Assembly (NCBI RefSeq): GCF_028369105.1
Contig: NZ_JAQNDO010000001.1
Span: forward strand, 2,163,711-2,227,710
DNA from: Polyangium mundeleinium
GTDB lineage: Bacteria; Myxococcota_A; Polyangia; Polyangiales; Polyangiaceae
Reading direction: 5' to 3'
DNA length: 64,000 nt
Notes under the pieces: model-generated
The model's input: only the letters and a program-made list of their open reading frames with translations
What the model was told of the DNA's origin: nothing
Database searches by the model: none
Made by a program: the position numbers and the translations under genes
Shown here: positions 57,701 through 64,000 of the stretch, piece by piece
How positions within the stretch are numbered: the stretch's first letter is position 1
Layout of the letters: every line of letters begins with the position of its first letter

Positions 57701-57809
57701 CAACGCCCTGCTCGCCGGATCCTTCTTGGAACCCGTGGACCTCGGCAACGGCCTCCTCACGAGCACCGACGGCAGCACCGATATCTTCCTCGCCAAGTTC
57801 CCCCCCTGA
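54756..57809 (+). CDS. Propeller lipoprotein copy 2 (Ser/Gly linker, MopE-like, seven SBBP repeats)
   Basis: This 1,017-residue paralog of copy 1 has the same order: lipobox (LLPLAACSEE), linker (about 38-122), carboxypeptidase-regulatory-like domain, beta region with AWWFDLDAGIW, Cys-rich MopE-like segments (DDDCDGLVNEE, DDDCDGTTQC) and seven SBBP-type repeats. Repeat 4 is degenerate (VAGILEGGALEVIKLDADGN), lacking the usual VDFGGG strand. Copy 2 is closest to copy 3 in the N-terminal half. Copy 3 starts 92 bp after its stop. Function as for copy 1. Confidence 0.9.
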   Translation: MQFLTMGRFFSCLATTVLLLPLAACSEEPEPGTSGNVASSSSGSSGGNESGGASASGSGGDGGSGGSGGDAGSGSGGAGGSGGASASGSGGGGGSGGGAGSGGSGGAGGSGGMAGAGGSGGGSIQEPVGTSLLVQVLDTQNQPVPSAVVTSQGGTPRPTDGAGYILYDNLTPGRFSARVERFGYAPASVVVELPQGAHGGAEVHLFPLPPRIPFDATAGAALDQGPAHVTIPSGAIVNEFGEPVTGTVEATIVPLDPSQGLANAPGPLEGISAGNGATVGLESVFMAEVTLWQGSQKVNLAPGKRATLELVLPDAVAAKVQEGEGIPAWWFDLDAGIWREEGAGMIQSSVAEPGKMAWVAEVGHFSWWNCDRPWTDKHCFLVPVVSTDGSDTPSGASVSASGVSYAGGSSAVLTDANGLACVDVMLNGTAQIQVGPTTAPFATVTVTGSGPASDCRGNGAACTLLSPVLLPLGSVCTPGTWQNCGYSGPAGTEDVGICQGAKNYCNGSGTGWTGCAGEVLPEAEHCKSLQDDDCDGLVNEEGESCACQPGDSNSCYTGPVGTLGIGSCTAGTRACVNGFFGPCQMEVKPQQESCATPEDDDCDGTTQCTLWSKAFAGGGYDEVRGLALDSVGNVLLTGGFNGSLDFGGGPLTSAGGMDIYVAKLDVNGDHLWSKRFGNVLYQNGTTTATDSANNVLLTGVFQGAMDLGGGPLTSAGDVDIYLAKLDANGNHLWSKRFGDSEAQSAIATATDSAGNVFLTGVVMGLVDFGGGPIENTDNFVAKLDADGNHLWSTSLGTTDALGATKFGIDNAGNVLVAGILEGGALEVIKLDADGNHVWGKVFVSESQHVMGIAIDSAGDVLITGEFHGTVDFGSGPLTSAGGVDIYLAKLDANGNHVWSKRFGDPDDQYPSRIAVDGAGNVLLVGSFQGTVNFGGMTFTMVGTENALVDTFVAKLDASGNHLWSRRFVGKMEGIAPAVDGNGNALLAGSFLEPVDLGNGLLTSTDGSTDIFLAKFPP
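54867..55121 (+). repeat. Ser/Gly linker repeats, copy 2
   Basis: About 255 bp of GGAAGCGGCGGC-type repeats code a linker of about 85 residues. It contains two copies of a longer unit coding GASASGSGG, a pattern less repeated in copies 1 and 3. Confidence 0.8.
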
Positions 57810-57822
57810 TCCCGCTCCCTGG

Positions 57823-57846
57823 GCCGCGATCCCGCGGCTGTTTTTT
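57823..57846 (+). terminator. Intrinsic terminator after copy 2
   Basis: GCCGCG (57823-57828) pairs with CGCGGC (57833-57838) around ATCC, followed by TG and six T (57841-57846). The T run continues into the -35-like TTGGGC of copy 3's promoter, so terminator and promoter are back to back. Confidence 0.65.
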
Positions 57847-57874
57847 GGGCCGTGGAGTCCGACTTGCATAGGGT
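57845..57874 (+). promoter_or_regulatory. Conserved promoter cassette of propeller lipoprotein copy 3
   Basis: TTGGGC (57845-57850) and TAGGGT (57869-57874) are 18 bp apart and 27 nt before the ATG. It overlaps the last bases of the terminator's T run. Confidence 0.55.
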
Positions 57875-57901
57875 GTCTCTCGGGGAAGCCGGAGTACACC
57901 T

Positions 57902-60900
57902 ATGCAATTGTTAACGATGGGTCGCTTTTGGGGCTGGCTCGCGACGACCGCCTTGCTGTGGCCGCTCGCGGCGTGCAGCGATGAGCCGGAACCGGGGACG
58001 CGCGGGAACGTCGCGTCCTCGAGCAGCGGAAGCAGTGGGGGGAACGGGAGCGGTGGCGGAAGCGCGAGCGGCTCCGGCGGCGGTGGCGGGAGCGGCGGAG
58101 ATGCCGGAAGCGGGAGCGGCGGCGCGGGCGGGAGCGGCGGCTCGGGCGGCGCGGGTGGTTCCGGCGGAATGGCCGGCGCGGGCGGGAGCGGCGGCGCGGG
58201 TGGTTCCGGCGGAATGGCCGGCGCGGGCGGCTCGGGCGGAGGCTCGATCCAGGAGCCCGTGGGGACGAGCCTGCTCGTGCAGGTCCTCGATACCCAAAAC
58301 CAGCCAGTTCCCTCCGCGGTCGTCACTTCCCAGGGGGGCACACCACGCCCGACCGACGGCGCGGGCTACATCCTCTTTGAGAACCTCACGCCTGGCCGAT
58401 TCTCCGCACGCGTCGAGCGCTTCGGGTACGCACCCGCGAGCGTGGTCGTCGAATTACCCTCGGGTGCGCATGGTGGGGCGGAGGTGCACCTGTTTCCGCT
58501 TCCGCCGCGGATTCCCTTCGACGCGACGGCAGGCGCCGCGCTCGACCAGGGACCGGTCCACGTCACCATTCCCTCGGGTGCGATCGTCAATGAGTTCGGC
58601 GAGCCGGTGACGGGGCCGGTGGAGGCCACCATCGTGCCGCTGGATCCGAGCCAGGGTCTCGCGAATGCCCCCGGCCCGCTCGAAGGGATCTCCGCCGGCA
58701 ATGGCGCGACGGTCGGCCTCGAAAGCGTGTTCATGGCGGAGGTGACGCTGTGGCAGGGAAGCCAGAAGGTGAATCTCGCACCGGGGAAGCGGGCGACGCT
58801 GGAGCTGGTGCTGCCGGATGCGGTGGCGGCGCAGGTGTACGAGGGGGAGTGGATCCCGGCGTGGTGGTTCGATCTGGGCGCGGGGATCTGGCGCGAAGAG
58901 GGCGTGGGGATGATCCAGGCCTCGGTCGCCGAGCCCGGGAAGATGGCGTGGGTGGCGGAGGTGGGGCATTTCTCGTGGTGGAATTGCGACAGGCCGTGGA
59001 CGGATAAACATTGCTTCCTCATGCCGGTGGTCTCGGCCGATGGGTCCGACACGCCATCCGGCGCGTCGGTGAACGCGTCGGGGGTGAGCTACGCGGGCTG
59101 GTCGTCCGCGGCGCTGACGGACGCGAACGGGCTCGCCTGTATGGACATCATGCTGAACGGGACGGCACAGATCCTGGTCGGTCCGACGACCGCGCCGTTC
59201 GCGACGGTGACGGTCACCGGGTCGGGGCCGGCCTCGGATTGCGGTGGCAATGGCGCTGCGTGCACCCTCCTGAGCCCGGTGTTGCTGCCGCTGGGCTCGG
59301 TGTGCACGCCGGGAACGTGGCAGGACTGCGGATACAGCGGCCCCGCGGGTACGAAAGGCGTGGGGATCTGCCAGGGAGGGAAGGAATACTGCAACGGCAG
59401 CGGGACCGGCTGGACCGGCTGCGTCGGCGAGGTGCTGCCCCAGGCCGAGGATTGCAGCTCGCCGCTGGACGACGACTGTGATGGACTCGTGAACGAGGAA
59501 GGTGACAACTGCGCGTGCCAGCCGGGGGAGACGAAAACCTGCTATACGGGGCCCAAAGGCACGCTGGGCATCGGGATATGCACGGCGGGGACGCGAGGGT
59601 GCGTGAATGGGTTCTTCGGGCCGTGCCTCATGGAGGTGACGCCGCAGCAGGAGACTTGCGCCACGCCGGAGGATGAGAACTGCGACGGGACGACCCAATG
59701 CACGTTGTGGAGCAAGGGGTTCTGGGCAGGAGGTTCCGAACAGGCCGATGGGTTCGTACTCGACAGCGCGGACAACGTGCTGATTGCTGGCGGATTCAGT
59801 GTAACCATGGACCTCGGCGGCGGACCCCTTACCAGCGCGGGGGACTTGGACGTCTACGTCGCGAAGCTGGACGCGAACGGTGACCATCTCTGGAGCAAAC
59901 GCTTCGGGAATGCACTAGCTCAATTCGTCACCGCGACTGCGACCGACAGCGCGGACAACGTCTTGCTAGCCGGGCATTTCCAAGGCGCCGTGGACTTCGG
60001 CGGCGGACCCGTCACGAGCGCGGGGGATTTGGACATCTACGTAGCGAAGCTGGACACGAGCGGGAGCCATCTCTGGAGCAAACGCTTTGGAGATTCCGAG
60101 CGCCAGTTCCTCGCAGCGATGGCCACCGACAGCGCAGGCAACGTCTTCCTTGCCGGAGAGTTTACGGGCACCGTGGACTTCGGCGGTGGGCCTCTCGGAA
60201 ACGAAGATATGGATTATAATATCTTCGTGGCCAAGCTGGACGCTGACGGCAACCACCTCTGGAGCAAGCACTGGAGTGCAAGCAGCTTGGCCATCGCCAA
60301 GATCGGGACTGACAGCACAGGCAATGTCCTGGTCACCGGAAACCTTTTTGGCACCGCGGACCTCGGCGGTGGGCCTCTCACGAGCATGAGTACGAGCGAC
60401 ATCGTGGTGGCCAAGCTGGACGCCGACGGCAACCACGTATGGAGCAAGCGTTTCGGGGATACTGGTTACCAGTACCCCACTGCGATGGCGACCGACGACG
60501 CTGGCAATGTCCTGGTCACCGGGTATTTCAACGGCACCTTGGACTTCGGCGGCGGACCCGTCACGAGCGCGGGGAAATCGGACATCTACGTGGCGAAGCT
60601 GGACGGGAACGGCAACCATGTCTGGAGCAAACGCTTCGGAGATCCTGACTCCCAGGTTCCCACTGCAACCGCAGTCGATGGCGCCGGCAACGTCCTCATC
60701 ACAGGAATCTTTTTTGGCACTGTGAACTTCGGCGGCATCACTTTCACCGCGGGGAACTCAGCGAACTTCCTGGAAGACTCCTTCGTGGCAAAGCTGGATG
60801 CGAGCGGGAACCATCTCTGGAGCCGACGCTTTGCAGGCTTTTTGCCAGGAATCGCGCCCGCGGTCGACGGCAACGGCAACGTCCTGCTCACCGGAGGCTT

Positions 60901-60985
60901 CTATGATCCCCTGGACCTCGGCAACGGCCTCCTCACGAGTACCTTCGGCAGCTACGATATCTTCCTCGCCAAGTTCTCCCCCTGA
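57902..60985 (+). CDS. Propeller lipoprotein copy 3 (Ser/Gly linker, MopE-like, seven SBBP repeats)
   Basis: This 1,027-residue paralog of copies 1 and 2 has a lipobox (WPLAACSDEP), the shortest linker (about 38-114), carboxypeptidase-regulatory-like domain, AWWFDLGAGIW region, Cys-rich segments (DDDCDGLVNEE, DENCDGTTQC) and seven SBBP repeats, all complete (for example DSTGNVLVTGNLFGTADLGG for repeat 4). The N-terminal half is nearly identical to copy 2, while the propeller diverges from both others mainly between the framework residues. Its own promoter cassette and the preceding terminator suggest separate expression. Confidence 0.9.
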   Translation: MQLLTMGRFWGWLATTALLWPLAACSDEPEPGTRGNVASSSSGSSGGNGSGGGSASGSGGGGGSGGDAGSGSGGAGGSGGSGGAGGSGGMAGAGGSGGAGGSGGMAGAGGSGGGSIQEPVGTSLLVQVLDTQNQPVPSAVVTSQGGTPRPTDGAGYILFENLTPGRFSARVERFGYAPASVVVELPSGAHGGAEVHLFPLPPRIPFDATAGAALDQGPVHVTIPSGAIVNEFGEPVTGPVEATIVPLDPSQGLANAPGPLEGISAGNGATVGLESVFMAEVTLWQGSQKVNLAPGKRATLELVLPDAVAAQVYEGEWIPAWWFDLGAGIWREEGVGMIQASVAEPGKMAWVAEVGHFSWWNCDRPWTDKHCFLMPVVSADGSDTPSGASVNASGVSYAGWSSAALTDANGLACMDIMLNGTAQILVGPTTAPFATVTVTGSGPASDCGGNGAACTLLSPVLLPLGSVCTPGTWQDCGYSGPAGTKGVGICQGGKEYCNGSGTGWTGCVGEVLPQAEDCSSPLDDDCDGLVNEEGDNCACQPGETKTCYTGPKGTLGIGICTAGTRGCVNGFFGPCLMEVTPQQETCATPEDENCDGTTQCTLWSKGFWAGGSEQADGFVLDSADNVLIAGGFSVTMDLGGGPLTSAGDLDVYVAKLDANGDHLWSKRFGNALAQFVTATATDSADNVLLAGHFQGAVDFGGGPVTSAGDLDIYVAKLDTSGSHLWSKRFGDSERQFLAAMATDSAGNVFLAGEFTGTVDFGGGPLGNEDMDYNIFVAKLDADGNHLWSKHWSASSLAIAKIGTDSTGNVLVTGNLFGTADLGGGPLTSMSTSDIVVAKLDADGNHVWSKRFGDTGYQYPTAMATDDAGNVLVTGYFNGTLDFGGGPVTSAGKSDIYVAKLDGNGNHVWSKRFGDPDSQVPTATAVDGAGNVLITGIFFGTVNFGGITFTAGNSANFLEDSFVAKLDASGNHLWSRRFAGFLPGIAPAVDGNGNVLLTGGFYDPLDLGNGLLTSTFGSYDIFLAKFSP
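58012..58242 (+). repeat. Ser/Gly linker repeats, copy 3
   Basis: About 231 bp of repeats code about 77 residues, with two copies of a unit coding AGGSGGMAGAGGSGG. It is the shortest linker. Confidence 0.8.
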
Positions 60986-61068
60986 GGGCCCCCCCGGGGG
61001 CGAACCCGACCTCCTGCACGTCACCGAAGCCGAGGCCCGACGCCCCGGCATCCCTCTGGGCCGCGCCG

Positions 61069-61560
61069 CTACGACCGGTAGGCCGCCTCGAGCGCCGCGA
61101 TGTCCAGCTTGATCATCTTCATGACCGCGTCCGACACCTTCTTGGATCGGACCGGATCGGGGTCGCGCATCATCTCGTCGAGCACGGCCGGCACGATCTG
61201 CCACCGCAGGCCGAAGCGATCGATGAGCCAGCCGCAGGCCTGCGGCCGCCCGCCCCCTTCGAGCAGCGTGTTCCAGTAGCGGTCCAGCTCCGCCTGGTCG
61301 TCGCAGAGCACCACCATGGAGACGGCGTCGTTGAACTCGTGGTGGGGCCCGGCGCTGATCGCCTGGAAGCGCTGGCCGAGGAGCGTGAAGTCCACGACCT
61401 TCACGGAGCCCGGCGGCCCGCTGGGCGTCTCGCTCTGGAGCTCGGTGACGTGATCGACCCGCGAGTTCGGGAAAATCGAGGCGTAAAACCTCGCCGCCTC
61501 CTCTGCCTCCTTGGCGTACCAGAGATGCGGGAATATCTTCGTGTTGCCCTTCATGGCCAT
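61069..61560 (-). CDS. PhnB-like VOC-superfamily protein
   Basis: This 163-residue protein has the PhnB/3-demethylubiquinone-methyltransferase-like layout of the VOC fold: IFPHLWYAKEAEEAARFYAS, SVKVVDFTLLGQRFQAIS, VSMVVLCDDQAELDRYW, GWLIDRFGLRWQIVP. The annotation as a methyltransferase in databases is historical; the activity of most members is unknown. GGAGG six bases upstream suits ATG 61560; ATG 61554 is alternative. Convergent with propeller copy 3. Confidence 0.9.
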   Translation of the reverse strand: MAMKGNTKIFPHLWYAKEAEEAARFYASIFPNSRVDHVTELQSETPSGPPGSVKVVDFTLLGQRFQAISAGPHHEFNDAVSMVVLCDDQAELDRYWNTLLEGGGRPQACGWLIDRFGLRWQIVPAVLDEMMRDPDPVRSKKVSDAVMKMIKLDIAALEAAYRS

Positions 61561-61738
61561 ACCGTTCCTCCTTCGACGCCTTGGACCCTCGGCCAGGGCC
61601 AAACTCATCGGTCCCCGTCTTTTTTTCCGCGGGGCGGCGGATCGAGCTCAGGCCATGAACGTTCCTGACATCCAAAGAGCGCCTGTGTTTCCTGTCCCCC
61701 GCAAAGTGCCCCCCTCCGAGCCGTCGTGGCCCGTAGGG

Positions 61739-62497
61739 ATGGCGAAAGCGGTGCGATGGGCTGCTCTGATCGGACTCACGGCCTGCGGCGGCAGCTCCGT
61801 GCCCGGTTCGCCGCCGGCGCCCGCCCCGCCGGTGGCCCCGTCGGTGGCCCCGCCGGTGGCCCCGCCGGTGGCCTCGCAGAAAGGCACCGGCGCCATGCCG
61901 CAAGCCGAGAGGAGCGTCCTGCCCTCGGACGAATCCACACCGCCCACGCGAGAGAGACCCGTGGCCCCGGCCGAGTTTGCTGTCGGCGACAAGCGAGTGG
62001 TCCTTCGTTTTCGCGCAGGTGCCTCCGACGCCCAGTTCGTCGAATCCATCGCCGTGGGCAGCGAGATGGTGTTCCCTCCGCCATGCGATGCGCCTGCCCT
62101 TCCTGCCAGCGGGCTGTGTTCGCCTGGCCATCTCGAGCTGCGTTCCGTTCTAGGGAAGGGCAAGGACCTCGAGCTCGTGGGGACACACGTCCGCGGACAG
62201 CAACTGGATTTGCTGTTTGCCGCCGTATTCGAAGGGAGCCCCGAGTGCGGCGCCTACGGGTACTGGCTCCTTCGGGTCGGCCCGACCGGCGCGCGCGCGA
62301 CAAGCCCGATCCTTGGATGCATGGCGACCCCGGTCCCCGCGGGCCCCGACCGCGAGGTTCCCAACCCCATGATCCAATGGGGGCCGCCTGTCAGCATTCG
62401 ATTCGGCGATGAAGGCGGGGGCTGGCGCCGATGGGAACTGAATTCGCGGACGTTCCAGTGGACCCAGGTTGCCAGGGGAGGAGGATATGCGCTCTAG
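61739..62497 (+). CDS. Lipoprotein, hypothetical
   Basis: This 252-residue protein has a short lipoprotein signal (WAALIGLTACGGSS), a linker of Pro/Val/Ala repeats (PPVAPSVAPPVAPPVA) to about 45, and a beta-rich domain with three or four Cys (PPPCDAPALPASGLCSPG, SPECGAYGYWLL, PILGCMATP). ATG 61739 is preferred because it makes a normal lipoprotein signal; ATG 61655 would put 28 extra residues before it. Its stop overlaps the stop of the convergent gene by 4 bp. Family not recognised. Confidence 0.7.
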   Translation: MAKAVRWAALIGLTACGGSSVPGSPPAPAPPVAPSVAPPVAPPVASQKGTGAMPQAERSVLPSDESTPPTRERPVAPAEFAVGDKRVVLRFRAGASDAQFVESIAVGSEMVFPPPCDAPALPASGLCSPGHLELRSVLGKGKDLELVGTHVRGQQLDLLFAAVFEGSPECGAYGYWLLRVGPTGARATSPILGCMATPVPAGPDREVPNPMIQWGPPVSIRFGDEGGGWRRWELNSRTFQWTQVARGGGYAL

Positions 62498-63045
62498 CCG
62501 CGCCGTCCGCCGGCGGCGGCGTGCAGCCGAACGAGCATGAGGCGCCCCCGCTCGATGAGCGCTTCGTGCTCGGCGGAGAGGACGAGCATGCCTTCGTCCG
62601 CCACCGCGCCGGGGATGAGAGGCGCGAACTCCTCGGCGAGCCCCTCCTCGGCGATCTCCGCGAGGTGTTCGGGCTGTTCGGTGCAGCGCAAGGCGGAGAT
62701 GGCGCGGCGAATTTTCGGGAGGGAGCGCTCCTTCAATGCCTCCTCGGCTTGACGGAGCGCGGCCTCGATCACCGACGGAACGAGCGCCGGCCAGAACGAG
62801 CGCAAACGCTGCTCGGGCGTCTGCTGCTTCTTTTTCGCGAGCAAGACGTACTGCGCGAGATCGCCGAGCTGCTGGGTGACCACAGTCCATCCGGCTTTCG
62901 AGGATCTCCGGCGCAGCGAGCGGAGCTTCAAGCTCACCGCCTCGAAGTCGTAGCCGGCAAAGCCTGCCTCACGGGCCGCGTGGTACTCGCTCCAGAGGCG
63001 ACGGGACTCTTCTTCAAGGTCCAGGGGGACGTCGGATTCCTTCAT
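62494..63045 (-). CDS. Helical hypothetical protein
   Basis: This 183-residue, all-helical, charged protein has LEEESRRLWSEYHAAREAGF, LRSLRRRSSKAGWTVVTQQL, LAQYVLLAKKKQQTPEQRL and a C-terminal EHEALIERGRLMLVRLHAAA. There is no signal peptide. The start ATG 63045 is the first in frame. A 280-bp gap holding a MITE-like element lies upstream. Family not recognised. Confidence 0.72.
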   Translation of the reverse strand: MKESDVPLDLEEESRRLWSEYHAAREAGFAGYDFEAVSLKLRSLRRRSSKAGWTVVTQQLGDLAQYVLLAKKKQQTPEQRLRSFWPALVPSVIEAALRQAEEALKERSLPKIRRAISALRCTEQPEHLAEIAEEGLAEEFAPLIPGAVADEGMLVLSAEHEALIERGRLMLVRLHAAAGGRRG

Positions 63046-63206
63046 CTACGTCGGAAGATACTTCGGCTCCGCCAGCGTGCATGGCGAGATCCGCGACCCT
63101 CCCGTCCGCGTCCACGCTGTCCGCCTTCGCCGCCGCGCGCCGACCGCCCTTCTTCGGGGGGCGCGGTGGCCGGGGCGACCTTCTGCAGAGCCCAGCGCGG
63201 CCCTCA

Positions 63207-63327
63207 GAGGGTGTTCCGCAGGCGTCGCGAGCGGCTCGATGCTAGGGAGGCCGAGCGAGGCGTACACTGTACGTCGAGCGAGGCCGACCGACGCGTCGAG
63301 CCGCGCAGCAGCCTGCGGAACACCCTC
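63207..63327. mobile_element. MITE-like element with 17-bp perfect terminal inverted repeats
   Basis: GAGGGTGTTCCGCAGGC (63207-63223) is repeated in inverted form at 63311-63327. The 121-bp element has no coding capacity; its interior has further inverted parts (GCGGCTCGA with TCGAGCCGC). TCA flanks it on both sides, which could be a 3-bp target duplication. The right TCA is also the complement of the neighbouring gene's stop codon. It looks like a non-autonomous transposon remnant; no transposase is in the window. Confidence 0.7.
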
Positions 63328-63996
63328 TCAGGCCGGCATGAACGAGATGTCATACCGGGTGACCGTCCCGCCCGCGCGCTTCGCCTCGTGCGGGTCGCGG
63401 ATTCCATACCTGGGCTTCTGATGCGAGAACGCGCGCGTGATCCCCGCCACGACGCCTTCATTGACGCGGCAGGGGTACGGGGTGTCGTCCACGAGCACCA
63501 TGCGCGCCTCCGTCTCGCGCTCGACGCGCCAGCAACCCGAGAGCCAGCGAGGCGCGCGCAGGTGCGACTCGTAATACGCCGTCTCCGTGTACCGCAAGGC
63601 GTCGGCGACCGTGCGCAGATGGGGAGGCCACGACATCGTCGAATGGATCTTCTCGCCTGCGCGCTTCACGGCGCTCTCGCCGATGCGCGCCTCGACCAGA
63701 TAAAACGCCGCGACGAGCTTCCACATGGGCCACTCCGTCCCCTCGACGTACCTCAAGCGCTGGAAGAGGTCCGTGACGAGGCCGGGGAAGACGTTGAACC
63801 CGGCCCAGAAAATGTCCGCGTTATGGGCGGAAGACCGCACCCGCGCGGGCAAGCGATCGCGAAACTGACACGGGATCTGCTCGTAGACCCCAGGGCACTC
63901 GGCCTCCATCATGCGCCGCGTGACGTAGCGGATGGTGGACACAGGCTCGGGCCCGCGGCTCGACGTGGGTGAACCGCCTTTGAACTCCAATGTCAT
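63328..63996 (-). CDS. Putative V4R/heme-NO-like domain protein
   Basis: This 222-residue protein begins IRYVTRRMMEAECPGVYEQI after a short N-terminus and is helical to about 150. The C-terminal block TPYPCRVNEGVVAGITRAF followed by beta sequence (TVTRYDISF) resembles the end of V4R/heme-NO-binding-like and DUF2378-type domains, with a Cys in the YPC motif. The gene at 24909 has a comparable order. Assignment is by eye. The start ATG 63996 lies 4 bp from the window edge, so an earlier start beyond it cannot be excluded. Its stop abuts the MITE-like element. Confidence 0.6.
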   Translation of the reverse strand: MTLEFKGGSPTSSRGPEPVSTIRYVTRRMMEAECPGVYEQIPCQFRDRLPARVRSSAHNADIFWAGFNVFPGLVTDLFQRLRYVEGTEWPMWKLVAAFYLVEARIGESAVKRAGEKIHSTMSWPPHLRTVADALRYTETAYYESHLRAPRWLSGCWRVERETEARMVLVDDTPYPCRVNEGVVAGITRAFSHQKPRYGIRDPHEAKRAGGTVTRYDISFMPA

Positions 63997-64000
63997 GCTC

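Noticed and set aside
57851-57874. Sigma-54 promoter (GG-N10-GC) before propeller copy 3
   Set aside because: The GG is absent at that position in copies 1 and 2, while TTGGG-N18-TAGGGT is kept in all three.

Overview
The window looks like chromosomal DNA of a myxobacterium, most probably of the Polyangiaceae (Sorangium/Polyangium side). The support is very high G+C with strong third-position bias, a dense set of sensor kinases and receivers, a Ser/Thr kinase fused to a receiver, many lipoproteins, MauG-type di-heme proteins, a HEAT-repeat protein inside a chemosensory operon, and MopE/SBBP-type surface lipoproteins. I see no rRNA, tRNA, CRISPR array or complete insertion sequence. This is recognition by eye; no search was run.

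Left part (1-17.8 kb). A secreted Cys-rich protein with an internal Nif11-like segment runs off the left edge. A 43-bp tandem repeat follows. Next comes a tightly packed operon of outer-membrane-type protein, MauG/cytochrome c peroxidase lipoprotein, small Cys-rich lipoprotein, OmpR-type regulator and histidine kinase. Then come a PD40-like lipoprotein, a dienelactone-hydrolase-like lipoprotein, a BNR/YCF48-like lipoprotein, a coiled-coil protein, an FHA protein divergent from a TetR regulator with two matching operator-like sites, a GAF-PAS-GAF kinase with a cut-off receiver, an alpha/beta hydrolase, a repeat-bearing lipoprotein and a DUF4180 protein.

Middle (17.8-48.5 kb). A bacterial alpha-2-macroglobulin is split by a one-base frameshift just before its YPYGCTEQ thioester. 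It is followed by a helical lipoprotein partner, a putative DUF2378-type protein, an acidic protein, a PAS kinase, an envelope operon (lytic transglycosylase, PF04185 phosphoesterase, MauG protein), and a Uma2 protein. A seven-gene chemosensory operon follows (cheY-cheA-cheW-cheW-HEAT-cheR-cheB, no receptor gene). Then come a VWA lipoprotein, a set of phosphorelay parts (receiver, GAF kinase, HPt, kinase-receiver fusion) and rlmN.

Right part (48.5-64 kb). Three closely related lipoproteins of about 1,020-1,060 residues share the order: lipobox, Ser/Gly linker of variable length, carboxypeptidase-regulatory-like region, MopE-like Cys-rich segments, and seven SBBP repeats that could form one seven-bladed propeller. 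Each has an almost identical upstream cassette. A GST/LysR pair and a helical hypothetical protein separate copy 1 from copies 2 and 3. The end holds a PhnB/VOC protein, a lipoprotein, a helical hypothetical protein, a 121-bp MITE-like inverted-repeat element, and a gene whose C-terminus resembles V4R/heme-NO-like domains.

Recurring themes are envelope lipoproteins placed next to signalling genes, and several genes with a -10-like hexamer only 6-8 nt before the ATG, which suggests leaderless transcripts.
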